Below are positions 33,561 to 45,023 of a DNA stretch of 64,000 nucleotides, piece after piece. The translations under genes were made by a program, and so were the position numbers. Source of the DNA: Gnetum montanum (taxonomy: Eukaryota > Streptophyta > Gnetopsida > Gnetales > Gnetaceae); contig MNCI01002315.1 of NCBI GenBank assembly GCA_015680685.1, forward strand, positions 378,121 to 442,120. Direction: 5' to 3'. The notes below the pieces were generated by a model that saw only the letters and a program-made list of their open reading frames with translations, had not been told where the DNA came from and searched no databases. Within the stretch, counting starts at the first letter, position 1; each line of letters starts with the position of its first letter.

Positions 33561-33875
33561 TATTGACCACCTTCAACAACTTCTCTTTTTTTTAGGAGTA
33601 AGATTGGCATTGATTATAACTAGCTTGCCATTTTTTAGGAAAACATATTTCATTCCAGCCAACAAAGTTTTCAACTCTAGGGGCTCTTATTTGAAACTTT
33701 TAGGGATTTCCAAATCTTCCCAATTGGTGTCATTAGGTTCATCATCAGAGAGTTGGTGAAAAACTTGCTCTAGTTCATCCATGCCTTCAACATAGGCACT
33801 TGTTAAGCTCTTAGTTGGTTCCATGCATATTGTTGAACTACTTTTAGGATGAGTTGTTAGCCACTAGGTGCCCTC

Positions 33876-34346
33876 TTATTTTGTGGTTGTTGCATACAAG
33901 CACCTTTGAATTTCTGTCACGCCTTTACATTGTCTACATGCTATGATAGATGTACTTTTGACCAACCATAATTTTTGCACATAATTGCACCCTGTGTCAC
34001 TATACATGATGCATGGAATGCGCTTTTTCTCTATTTTTCCAAATTCATTTTTCTTGGAAATCTCCAAGGAGAGGTATCTAATTCCCAACCATGCATCAAT
34101 GATGCTCAACCAAGCCCTTTCCATGATGATTGGAAAGTCCCCCTTACAGTTATCAACATGAATCACCAAAAAGTCAACAAGATAAGACAACCCATAGATG
34201 GTGGTCATAATGTCCTCCATCAATCCCAAGGAAATAATGATGGATTGGTCTACCAACTCAAGATAAATGTTGCTCTTCTTGAATGAAGGCAGCCTCTAGG
34301 CTTTGTATATCTCATGCGAAATCAAATTCACACTAGAACCTAAGTC
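33876..34346 (-). pseudogene. R4 protease, active site mutated
   Basis: The active-site triplet at 34338-34346 reads GAC TTA GGT, i.e. DLG instead of DSG (C to T). The open part 34256-33876 continues with MERAWLSIIDAWLGI and ISKKNEFGKIEKKRIPCI, matching R3. Inactive as a retropepsin. Confidence 0.78.
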
Positions 34347-34399
34347 TAGAAGAGCTTTGCAAGGCTCATTCCCAATAATTTATAAATAAGGACACTCCC

Positions 34400-36985
34400 A
34401 AGATTAGATCATTTTCAGGGAAGATGGCCAGCCTTTATCCAATCTATGACAACATGGATCAACATCACGGTATGTACTTTGGGAGGTGTTTGGTTTGAAA
34501 GGTTTATGAATGGGTTTGCAGAGGATGAGGGAAAGGTAGGGTCATCAACTACAAGTGTATGTAAGGGCTTTGTAGGACTATTGATTCAAAAGAAGGGTCT
34601 TTTCAGGGTTTATGTTTTGAACCACTCGATTGAGGAGCCAACTGTAAGTTAATAGCCCTAGTGGCATTATGTTGTTGTGGCTAGGCTTGAATTTTGTCCT
34701 GCATTGATGGAGGAAGTGGTAATTGAGTTGAGGATAGAGAGACATGTGTAGAAGAATGAGGAGGGTAATGAAAAAATGGGGATTCCCCTCTTGGAGACTG
34801 GAGATTAGGCTTTGTAGTATTCATGAGGGTAGTAGTAATGTTGGAATGAAGCGTGACTAAAAGAGTCACACGAAGTAATGGGCTATTGGACATAGTATCC
34901 ATATGGATTTGGCTACCGGTAAGGGTACTAATGCCTTGGTGGTGGCCATGAATGGTACTGCTCATAAGTTTGTGGTGGAGATCCACTTGGATGGTAGGGT
35001 TTTTGTTGGTCAAACTGCTTGGGGTTGCCTTGAGAATAAGACAACCTTCTGGGTGCTTGCTTTCTTGCCAATCTAGGATTTAAAGAATACACCCCAAACT
35101 TCTACAAGTGTGCCACCATAGGAAAACATCTCTTAGGATGTTCATATTGGTAGATGTCACATCCACCATCATCATCTAATTTGGAGTCCACAACCTTCTC
35201 TACTACAGCAACCTTGCCCTTACCCCTTTGGTGGGCACGTTCAACTTCCTTCCTTCTCCTGCGATCATGATAACTACTTTGCTCCTTGGATTTCTCTACT
35301 ATTTTCAAAGTAGTTTGGAACTTCTCATCTAAAGGGTTCTACATTTTTTCTACCTTAGCCAAAATTTCAAAAATAGACTTTTGAATTGGCTAGGTCTTTC
35401 GCTACACCACTTCATCAAGCAGTGCCTCCTCCTCATTGTTACATAATTGGACCTCCCTTTTGCTGATGAAAGAGTCCTTGTTATATTCTTTTGTACTTTC
35501 CCTTTTTCTCAATTCTCCTTCTTCCTTGGCAACCTACTCAATGAGCCTTTGGATCTAATGGACTCTAAGTTCTAAAAGTCTCCCTTGGGCATAAACCCTA
35601 AGAGTTCTCCTCATTTCTGTTTGAAGCCCATCTATGATATGGCAAAGCTACTCCCTTTGAGAATAACCATGGCTAGGACATTAGTGTAAGAGAGAAACCC
35701 ATGGCTATGTCCAAGAGTTCATGTGTTCCTTGTTTCTAACCTTGAATTTTCTTTCTTAGATTGGATACTTAAGAGTATGTCTAATACTTGTCATTGAAGA
35801 GCTCAAGCATCGTACTCCATTGAAAAAATGATTTTACCTCCAAAGTCCAATACCAACTTTTAGCTTCTTTAATTAGTATCCTTGGAAACAACTTTAACTT
35901 TTGGCATTTGTTTTCAATGTTCTGTAAGGCATAGATATCATGAAAGGCTTAAAGATGGTTTTGTCAATCTAAGTTCTATCCCATTTTGAAATTGGGAATA
36001 TTTTTCATATCCAACCACTTGATTCTGCTGTCTTTCACATGCCTTGTTTGAATTCTCACTACCTCTACAATGTTCAGCATGTTTCTTCTTGCAAGCAAAG
36101 GCTCATCATGGTCATAGCCTCTATGATGGCCATGATGCCCATGATGTCCTCTCCTACTCCTTCTTTCGTGGTGGTGGGCCTCCCTTGATTATCCATGCCC
36201 CTGGCCTCTACTAGTATGATGGGCCCTACAATCATCTTTGTCCTGCTAGTCACCTCCATCACAGTCACATCCTCTACGGCTTCGGTTGAAGCTATAGGAG
36301 GAAGAAGAGGATGTCAAAGGTAAAGAAGAGCCAGCACTAGCACGGTGCCTGCTACGCTTTCTTCTTTAATCACAACCATGATCATCAAGTCTGTCCACAC
36401 TCCTACCTTAACTCCTACCTGTAAAGCCTCTATGGTCATGGGATCCATTCTTGCCCAAACTAGGATTGTTTACAGTGGACTACAACTTCTGGTTCAAAGC
36501 CCCCTCATCAAAGCCAAGGGGAGAAAAGTCAATAAATTAAGAACCCCCAAAGAAGGGATCCTCTCCATCTTTCTAGATCAGTAGGAACAAGGGGTTATTC
36601 AATAATTTTCCTTTCAATGCTTCATAACGCATCTCCTATTGCCAATCTTTCTTGCATTGTGCTTCAGTGGGACGGTAGTCCTGATAGTTGTGATCCTACA
36701 CAATGTATTCAACATTGAACCCCTGGATGCCCAACCTCATAAGAGTTTGAAGAGGCATCGTAGGAACTGTTTGATCAAGCAATAACACAATGTTGTCCTC
36801 CATGTCCCTCCACCACAACTGTTCATCCTGATGTAGAATGAAGGTAAAGTTTGACACATACTCATTGGGATGAGTATATACCACGTTGCATTGATGAGGC
36901 ATTGGCTGATATGACCCCCATGCCTTTGTTAATTGGATGTATGCTCAAACAGTGGTGGAGAATTAGCCTTGTGAGAAGAATCCAT
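34400..36985 (-). pseudogene. gag: R4 gag
   Basis: Starts at ATG 36983-36985 (MDSSHKAN). The N-terminal module is open at 36902-36696 (VSNFTFILHQDEQ, WRDMEDNIVL). An RS/His-rich linker lies around 36400-36090. The capsid homology (36060-35560) is broken by many stops. The coiled-coil tail is at 35300-35120. The knuckle at about 35126-35161 reads CDIYQYEHPKRC, with the second Cys changed to Tyr. The Pro-rich linker with TGSQIHMDT lies at 35013-34681. Pseudogene. Confidence 0.75.
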
Positions 36986-37116
36986 TTTAGTTTACCAAGA
37001 AAAATAATGTGCTTATAATATACTTTGTTAGTTAAATGATTAAACTTTTATGGATTCATCACAATTATTTTGAACAATTTCACTAAGTCCTAGATAGTGC
37101 ACATAGCTAACTAAAG

Positions 37117-37134
37117 TCCCTAGCAATAGTGGCA
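37117..37134 (-). promoter_or_regulatory. R4 primer-binding site (tRNA-Asp type, mutated)
   Basis: TGCCACTATTGCTAGGGA on the minus strand, one base from the LTR. Confidence 0.65.
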
Positions 37135-37135
37135 A

Positions 37136-37322
37136 TGATGAGCATCGAGTATACCCTATGCCCAACCATATAAATCACTAGCACTCACTAAGTGATCTAG
37201 TCAAATTTTGTAGACTTTAGCTCTCTAAGTACATCGATTCTAGGAAATAAATCTACAAATTGTAATCATTGTCTTCTTAGTTCCACTTGTGAGGTGCACA
37301 TGTATGGTTAAGTGTAACTAAG
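37136..37322 (-). repeat. R4 5' LTR, inner part
   Basis: Begins TGATGAGC. It is cut by R6 after CTAAG (37318-37322) and resumes at 43043/43048. Together about 870 bp, matching 20361-21176. Confidence 0.85.
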
Positions 37323-38107
37323 TGATGAGTAGTGAGGTACCCCTATGCCCAACCATACGAATACAAGCATTCACACATGATCCGATCAAACTCCACGGAC
37401 AAGCTAGTTGTGGTATCTAGATAGTTACACGTTGATCGCAATTCGCTGTCTTCCCACCTGGACTAGTATTTGCTTTGTCACATATGGTTTAGTCCAGAGT
37501 GAGGCATATGATTTGATCCTAAATTAGTGCTACTCCTAGAGACAATGGAAGATAATATTAATTAAACTAATGAGCAATAGGAAATGAAGTCTAAGCTAGC
37601 CTAAGTGCGATGAGTATCCGTTCCTTAATCATCCGCACACATCTTGGACCTCGTGCACGACTACTACTGGGATTACCAAGTCGTACTCATTCCACATTTA
37701 ACAATAGGAATAGTAAATGATGATAAATAAATATTAACTAAGAAAGCAATAAATAACAAAAACAATTAACAATTAAATTAAACAATTAAACTAAGTGAAT
37801 GCTGCAATGATGAAGTAATCTCAATCTTTATTGCCGATCATGTGCGTGTCCAAGTACGTCACACTCGAATAAAGGTTCCGTACAATTACAAGCATCACAC
37901 TGCGGGCATGCACTTGGAAAATAATCTAACTTCTACAGAAAAAAACTGAAAGAGTCTAGCTACAAATGACAAAAGGATTTTAAATGAGGCGGAGGGCCCT
38001 CTTATTTATAGCCCAAGATAGGTGGCTGCATAAATGAGGCCCCATCGACGCAGCAAGGCCGCGTCGACGAGGCTGTGTCGACACATCGACTTAATGACAC
38101 TTCATCA
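37323..38107 (-). repeat. R6 3' LTR
   Basis: 785 bp. Relative to the other LTR it lacks 61 bp (after 37680, bounded by an AAG microhomology) and some of the GTCGAC-type units at the U3 end (38045-38095). Confidence 0.9.
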
Positions 38108-40036
38108 TACCCCCATGACTGAGTAAAAACTCGTCCTTGAGTCAAAGTGAGGAACAAGCTTAATTGAATACATAGTGGATAGGTATGGGATTATTGACTA
38201 ACTAGAAATTTATTCATGTCGCAGTGGAGAATTAAACAAAATTTGGACAAAGACACAAAAGATAAAACTGGCGGAACTCATGGGGTTCCTGAAAGTGGTG
38301 GCTCCTCCATGGGTGCCTTTCCTTTGTTCTGTGTGCCAATCTTCTGAGATTGATACCATTGAAGAAGCACCTGACGTTTCTCCTCTTCTATTTGAGGATT
38401 ATGAGTCGTCCATGCTGATGTTCCAATGTTTGATGGAGTTGGCACTTTTCATGGCCACGGTAGCTACGGGAACACTTGATTGGCCTTGACATGCCATGCC
38501 ACAAATAGCCATCATTCCTCTTCATAGGCTTAGGCCTTTACCTCTCCTCCCTTTGCTTGGATAGATTATGCAGTAACAAGAGTTTTATGATGGATGCTGA
38601 ATGATTACTGTCTGCTCTACATGTTCAGCATGAGGTCCTTGGCCTCTACCTCCCCTAGGTCATTCGATTGCACCTTGAGAAGGTCCTCCTTGTTGTCTCC
38701 TTTTAGGGGCCATCTATAATCACACAAAAGAGTTCAATGATTTCATACCTTACTCATTGCCTTTAATAAATGTTGAATTCCTTACTTAGTGTGATTTTAA
38801 AGTTAGATATTTTTCAAGGAAGTTTCCCTAAAATTTTAATGTCAAACCTGGTTTTGAGGAAAATTTGATAAAATAATGACAACGGAAAGAATAGGTTTGA
38901 CAGTGAAATACTCGGAGGGTATAAGATGATGTGGTGGTGTGTAACAAATACAAATTACAAAAGTTACGCAAGTGGGTCCTCCCCAAAGCAGGTTCCAACC
39001 TATATGCCCTTGCGTAACCACACCTTATGATGTCCATAGGCATTAGAAGGGTTAAATGTAATCTATACCAATGCAACAAAACACACACATGTTAAAACCA
39101 CCATAATGAGATATGAATTCAATGCTACACAAGACATGAGTCACAAATACATGAACAACGAGATGGAATGAATTGGAGAAGGGATTGCAGAGATTGGGAT
39201 GTGAGGTAACTGACTCAGGGCACAATGAATCCTACATGTAAAGCATGATTAACATGTCATTAACCCATCATTCCAAGATCAGGACCAAGTCCATTCCTCT
39301 AAATAGTGACATCGCATTGTTTCATCCCATGATGAGCAACTATGAGAGTACCATAACAACAAGGCGTACGATCACTTGGCGTTTTGTTCAAGGGAGGAGT
39401 TATTTTTGTTTTGTGGCACTTCCTTTTTCTTCTTTTTGCCTCTTTTCTTTTTTTTTTCTTTTTTCACTTCACTAAATCTAGAGAAATCACCAACCTTCAA
39501 GCATGGGTGCATGTCTTTCTAGTGGGACCCCCTAGAACAGTATTTGATTTTTGAGTGCCCTTTTGATTACTCTTACTCCCATTTTTCATTAGATCTACAA
39601 GGATCTTAGTACAACCACGTTGCATGATAACTCCCACAAACATCACCAAAGAGAATCCGCAAATCCCCTTGATGTCACATCCCAATCATTCCCTCTTGGT
39701 CCATCCTTCTTCATTCTGGGCACAATGAACACAGAATTAATTTTAAGTTTCAAGAATGTCAAGAATATCACTGTACCCTCGAACAGAACCTCTTATTTGT
39801 ATAATGGATGAGTGGGTGTAATGGGCTCACTGTCGAAATAATTGATCACCGAGACTTGATAGCATAGAATAACACCTCAACCAACGAGCCACATGAGTAT
39901 TTTATTAATGGATGAGATTACTCATAAAAAGATAAAAATAAAAAAAGATAAAACAATAAATTAAAAGGGTGAAAAACTGGAAAACAAAAAGTTGAAAAAT
40001 TAAAGAAACAGAAAAACATTTATTAATTCTGTGTTG
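38108..40036 (-). other. R6 noncoding tract with ORFX start remnant, RNA fold and PPT
   Basis: PPT (TCAGTCATGGGGGTA) at 38108-38122. An ATG at 38711-38713 opens MAPKRRQQGG, clearly the ORFX start, but stops follow and the conserved ORFX domain is absent. An AG acceptor-like end precedes the ATG; the donor-like AAG|GTATG is only 35 nt away, so the 60-nt segment is shortened. The RNA fold is at 38963-39018. The T-rich hinge lies near 39400-39475 and the ACATG block near 39505. Nothing else recognised. Confidence 0.65.
38963..39018 (-). ncRNA. Conserved RNA fold, R6 copy (best-preserved stem)
   Basis: Arms GTTACGCAAG and CTTGCGTAAC form a perfect 10-bp stem. The loop contains AGGTTGGAACCT (hairpin with GGTT/AACC) and TGGGGAGGACCCA (hairpin TGGG/CCCA). 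Compared with R7 two stem base pairs are changed on both arms. Confidence 0.7.
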
Positions 40037-42032
40037 TTAGAATGGAGGATACCCTCCATAGCTAAATGGTTGAGCATGGCTAGAATTAATAAATGGAAGG
40101 TTGGGATCCTTGCATGTTGGAAGTATTGGGACCCAGTCATACTTACCCCATTGGGGTTCACACACTTGATTAGGGTTGACATAGTGGGGCAAGTTATAAT
40201 ATGTGGTTAATTTATAAGGAGTTGACCCACTATGGTACTTGTGACCATAAGATGTTATGCAAGGATCAACATGTTTTCCCATGTGGCAATATTCATTGGG
40301 CCCCATGGTGGTTGGAGTGTTGATTGGTGGCCTAGATAGAGTAACATGAGGCATCAGGTTTGAAGAGGAAGATGCACCATAGTGTTGGATTTGTGCTGAG
40401 TTGGCGGATGCAGTGGTTTCTGAATTGTGGTGTCCCTTTCAACGGTCACGTATAAAGAAGGGACGCCTTCGACGTTGTGAAGGACCTCCACTGCTGTTGA
40501 CAATAGCAGCACAAGTAACGTTCATAGGTTGATGTTGTGGTGCATAATCTTCTGGCATAGCTAGTGGTGATGTAGAAGGGGGTGAAGTACGAGAATATTG
40601 AGGTTGAGGAGAAATGTAAGGCACATGAGGTGGTGATCTTGTTGGAGGGACATGGGTGGATAGTACTCGAGAGAATGATAACGATGAGGTGAGGTAGAGG
40701 ATGCTGATCTCGTTGGAGAAATAGGGTGTTGAACATAATAAGCATTTGGTGCTGCAACATACGAAGGGTATGGTCTAGTTGGCGGTGGCCTCCCCCACGA
40801 TTGAGGTTTTTGCCACTGTGGTTGGACACAATATTTGTGTACGAACTCTGGATGTAACATTCCTTCCCAATTCTCATGTAAATGTGACAAGATTGGGCAT
40901 TGACCTTTGGGGTGATTGTACAATCAAATATTACATTGATATGTGAAATTGGTAGTTGAGTTCTTATTCTTATTCTCTTCTACCCTTCGTTTCAATTGTC
41001 ACGTGGTGTCCTATCCTGTTTCTCGATTTGGCATAGTTTTTCCTCTAATAATGTTGGCATATTCTCCACATCTTTCATGTACCCAATCTGTCATCTTATT
41101 GATCTTTGCCTCAATTTCATCTAGTGATTGTAGGATTGGCAAAGATGATTCCACCTTCTTGAAGTGAGTTGATTTCTCCTCTTCATGATCATGGACCCTT
41201 GTTAAGTTAAGATTTTGGTCCTATTGAGAACTTTCAACATTCTTCGATTTGGCTATTTCTCCTTCTTCTTTTGCTATCCGCTTGATAAGCTCTTGGAATT
41301 GATGGGTTTGTAGCTCATATAGTTGACCTTGGGTGTACATCCCTAGGGTCTCCCTTGTTTCATTACAAAGCCCATCTATGATATGGTACATTAGCCTTTC
41401 CTCGGAGAACCCATGGCCTGGGCAGTTGTTTAACAATGCATAATATCTTTCTAAGGCCATGTCCAAGGGTTCATGTTGCACTTGTTTCCATTCTTGGATT
41501 TGTCTTCTCAAGGCTGACACTCTTGCATAGGTTTGATATCTTTCGTTCAAAAGTTCTACCATTGTCAGCCAACGTCGAATTGATTTTGGTTTTAACAACC
41601 TATACCATACTTTTTCTTGGCCAACGAGTGTCAAAGGAAAGAGCTTAAGCTTTTACCACCCATTATCAATATTTTTCCATGTACAGGCATCGTAGAAGGC
41701 TTGTAAATGTTGTTGCGGATCTGAATCATAGCCTCCTGAAAACTTGGGAAAGTTGTTTAAATCAAGCATGGGTAGACAACTTTCCTTACGATGCCTGCGG
41801 GCTATTCGAACAGTCTCATGTATTTTCGTTAAGCTTGTAGTGGCCAATAGGGGTTCATCGTCATCGGGTAAGTTATGCTTTCATGCGTTGGGATGATGTT
41901 GTCTTTGTTTATGTTTATAAGAAACCCCCACCTCGGGTTGCGTACTCCAATCTTCATTGTCATATATTTGTTGGTTCTCCAATGAATTTCCTCACTAGAT
42001 GTGGCATTATTATAGTCTTGTAGGAGAGACAT
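40037..42032 (-). pseudogene. gag: R6 gag-like protein
   Basis: Starts near 42032 (MSLLQDYNNATSSEE); a frameshift near 41840 leads into the capsid domain. Capsid motifs: LDLNNFPKFSGGYDSDP and HLQAFYDACTW (41790-41690); VWYRLLKPKSIRRWL, PLDMALERYYALLNNCPGH and IIDGLCNETRETLG (41634-41320). A coiled-coil tail follows. The knuckle region near 40895-40930 reads CNI-stop-LYNHPKGQC, the second Cys replaced by TGA. A Pro/Tyr-rich C-terminal region (40923-40446; 40354-40037) ends the protein. No protease motif follows. The capsid is clearly related to R3 gag but diverged, and it lacks the N-terminal PNFTF module and RS linker. Confidence 0.8.
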
Positions 42033-42150
42033 GATTGTAATTTGTGTGTGATTTAATTAAATTTAATTTAATTTCTTTTCTAAAGGATATATCATTAATA
42101 CTTGTTACAGCGATCTTGTATGATATAACTAATCTAGATAACTAGCACCA

Positions 42151-42168
42151 TCCCTGGCAACAACACCT
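42151..42168 (-). promoter_or_regulatory. R6 primer-binding site (tRNA-Asp type)
   Basis: AGGTGTTGTTGCCAGGGA on the minus strand, one base from the LTR; diverged at the 5' end of the site. Confidence 0.65.
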
Positions 42169-42169
42169 A

Positions 42170-43042
42170 TGATGAGCGACTAGGTACCCCTATGCCCAAC
42201 CATACAAATACGAGCGTTCACGCACGATCCAGTCGAACTCCATAGACAAGCTAGTTGTGGTATCTAGATAGTTACACGTTGATCGCAATTCGCTGTCTTC
42301 CCACCTGGACTAGTATTTGCTTTATCACGTATGGTTTAGTCCAGAGTGAGGTGTATGATGTGATCCTAAATTAATGCTACTCCTAGAGACAATGGAAGAT
42401 AATATTAATTAAACTAATGAGAAATAGAAAATGAAGTCTAAGCTAGCCTAAGTGCGATGAGTATCCATTCCTTAATCATCCACACACATCTTGGACCTCA
42501 TGCACAACTACTACTGGGATTACCAAGTGTAGATCCTAGGTACGCTGCTGGGTTACCAAGTAGTCACACTTAAATGCTCGTGATTAAGTCGTACTCATTC
42601 CACATTTAACAACAGGAATAGTAAATGATGATAAATAAATATTAATTAAGAAAGCAATAAATAACAAAAAAATTAACAATTAAATTAAACAATTAAACTA
42701 AGTGAATGCTGCAATGATGAAGTAATCTCGATCTTTATTGCCGATCATGTGCGTGTCCAAGTACGTCACACTCGAATAAAGGTTCCGTACAATTACAAGC
42801 ATCACACTGCGGGCATGCACTCAGAAAATAATCTAACTTCTACGAAAACAAACTAAAAGAGTCTAGCTACAAATGACAAAAGGATTTTAAATGAGGCGGA
42901 GGGCCCTCTTATTTATAGCTCGGGATAGGTGGCTGCGTAAACGGGGCCCCGTTGATGCAGCAAGGCTACGTCGACGGGGCCACGTCAACGCGGCCTCGTA
43001 TATGCGGCCCTGTCGACGCATCGACTTAATGACACTTCATCA
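42170..43042 (-). repeat. R6 5' LTR
   Basis: 873 bp, TGATGAGC ... TTCATCA. It has more GTCGAC-type U3 units (42955-43025) than the 3' LTR. Confidence 0.9.
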
Positions 43043-43047
43043 CTAAG

Positions 43048-43730
43048 GTACATAATTTTTATCATTTTATATTTTATCATTTTAATCACCTAAGTGCTAG
43101 AAAATAAAGTAATGAATGTTTAAATAATCTAATTAATCTAATAACTAACTATCACTTAACTAATCCTAACATAAGCATCCATTCCCGCTTTCTGTACACA
43201 TCCTAAACATGTTGCAATGCTACTGGGTTACCAAGCATTAGGTGCTACTAGGATTACCAAGTGTTAATGTATACTCAAAGTGGTTGTGCTTATGTTTGTT
43301 ACTTAATTGATGAATAATTACTTAATTAGAATTCATTAAAGTAAAGTGCATGAATAATAAATGCATAAGGAAATATTAATCTATTCGAAGTGCTACAAAG
43401 TTTGATCAGAAAAGCTCATCTTTATTATTGTTCAAGCTTAGGTGCTTAGGTACATCAGTGCTTGAATAAAGATCTATACACTTCTTTGACTTCTACTACA
43501 AGCACTTAGAAAATATTCTAACTTTCGAAAGGAAAAACTGCAAGAGCTTTCCTACAACTAATGAAAAGATGACATATATGCGTCAAGTAGGCACACATTT
43601 ATAGTTGATGACAAGGTGCCACCTTGATGGGTACTCGTCAATGTAGCAAACCCTACATCGATGTGATCCCATTGATGGGGTCACGTCAACTGCACCCCAT
43701 CGATGTAGCCCAAAAACTCACACTTTATCA
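43048..43730 (-). repeat. R4 5' LTR, outer part
   Basis: Continuation of 37136-37322 beyond R6; ends CACTTTATCA at 43730, followed by the ATGTC duplication. Confidence 0.85.
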
Positions 43731-45023
43731 ATGTCCATGCCTAATGATAAAGTTCCAATAATGAATGGCTTTTTTGTTAAGTTTTATAAGCACTTTTGGC
43801 CTTATATTAAGTTTGCTTTGTATGCTATGTACTAGCTGGTTGTACATAGAGGATTACTTGGATAGATTCTCAATAGTTGTACTATTAAACTATTGCCAAA
43901 TTAAGCAAACATTTGTTTGATGAAGACTTGACACTCTATTACATTACTTGGAATTGCATATATAAGTATTGCTAAAGTAGTAGCTTCCAAGCTTAAAAGG
44001 CATATCTTTAAGTTGTTAATTGGGGAAAATATGTTTTGTCCCTAGAAAATACAGTTTGAATAATGTTCTAACAACTACTAAAGCTATGAATTGGGATAAA
44101 TAATATGGATAGCATTCCTTTGTTCTTAAATTGAATTTTCATAAAGCTTATGATTATATTGAATGACATTTTTTACTAATAACTCTTGAGCATATGGAGT
44201 TAGGGAGCTTAGTTATCGATCATGTTTTGCTTCTTCTTACTAATCCTTCAGCTAGAATCTCTATTAATGAGAAACTATATGATGCATTCTTTTTGTAAAA
44301 ATCTATCAAGGTTGTCCTCTTGCCCCTTTGTATTTATTATTTTAACTAGTGTTTTGGGCTATGTCTCTGATTTTGAATCTAAAATGGAAAATATTTGTGA
44401 TGTTTTTCTTTCTTTCAACTTGGGTTGCATTAATATTAATCAATTTGCAGATGATACATTTCTCATGCTATAATAAGATTAGTCAAAGATTCAAAAACTT
44501 ATCAATATTATTCAAACTTACGATGATGGTTTTGGCTCAAGAGTTGATAGAAAAAAATATAGTAACATTAACTATTCTTATAGACCTCTTAATCCCAACA
44601 TCCAAAATGTAGTTTGAAAATGAATAGAACCATGAGACCTTTAAACTTCTTAGCATACCTCTTGTTCTTATATCTCATATTTTACAATCATTAACTATTT
44701 TTATGCATAAAGTTCTATAGAAAGTAGAAAAGTGGTTTAAATGTCATCTCTCTTTTTGGAAGAATTATTGTAACAAAGCATATTTTTTCTTTCACTCATG
44801 TTTGTTACTCTTCTTTCTTAACTCCAAAAAAAATGCAACTACATAAAGATTAAATGGATTACTACATGTTATGTTTAGAAAGATAATTATTTTCATCATA
44901 ACTTTACTCAGTTTAAGTGGAACATTTGTCCTCTTCCCAAAGAGGAAGGTGAACATGGAATTAGTAGCCTTTATGACAAATCATTAGCTTTATTTGCAAA
45001 ATAGATTCTTGGGGTTGAATGGT
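43731..45023 (+). pseudogene. L1-type LINE, reverse transcriptase (right fragment)
   Basis: Resumes the LINE interrupted at 20360. The plus-strand translation shows VKFYKHFWPYIK (43780), then AKVVASKLKRHI (about 43975-44010), LNFHKAYDYIE (44131-44165), SARISINEKLYDAF, the RT active-site segment NQFADDTFLM (44441-44467), and a C-terminal KWNICPLPKEEGEHGI (about 44920-44965). The expected Q-G-C-PL-P block is frameshifted near 44300. Numerous stops. R7 is inserted after ATGGT at 45023, so the 3' end of the LINE lies beyond the window. Confidence 0.75.

Larger units (their letters stand above)
37323..43042 (-). mobile_element. R6: gag-only non-autonomous LTR element nested in R4 5' LTR
   Basis: 5.7 kb, perfect CTAAG duplication on both sides (37318-37322, 43043-43047). 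Both LTRs, PBS, a gag-related gene, the family noncoding tract with the best-preserved RNA fold, and PPT are present. No protease, RT, RNase H or integrase homology is found, and gag lacks the N-terminal module. Such a structure corresponds to terminal-repeat elements with a gag domain that depend on partners for pol. LTR copies are very similar and differ mainly by transitions, so it is one of the youngest insertions here. Confidence 0.88.
20361..43730 (-). mobile_element. R4: Athila/Tat-type retrotransposon with ORFX, integrase deleted; hosts R5 and R6
   Basis: Minus-strand element inserted in the LINE (ATGTT 20356-20360 / ATGTC 43731-43735). Without R5 and R6 it is about 12 kb. Order: 5' LTR (43730-43048 plus 37322-37136), PBS, gag, protease, RT, RNase H joined directly to the integrase tail, noncoding tract with RNA fold and intron-like segment, ORFX, PPT, 3' LTR (21176-20361). 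It is among the oldest elements: it carries two nested insertions and many stops. Confidence 0.85.

Noticed and set aside
38040-38100. GTCGAC-rich array considered as a possible CRISPR-like or satellite repeat.
   Set aside because: Units are short, imperfect and confined to the U3 tips of LTRs in a plant genome.
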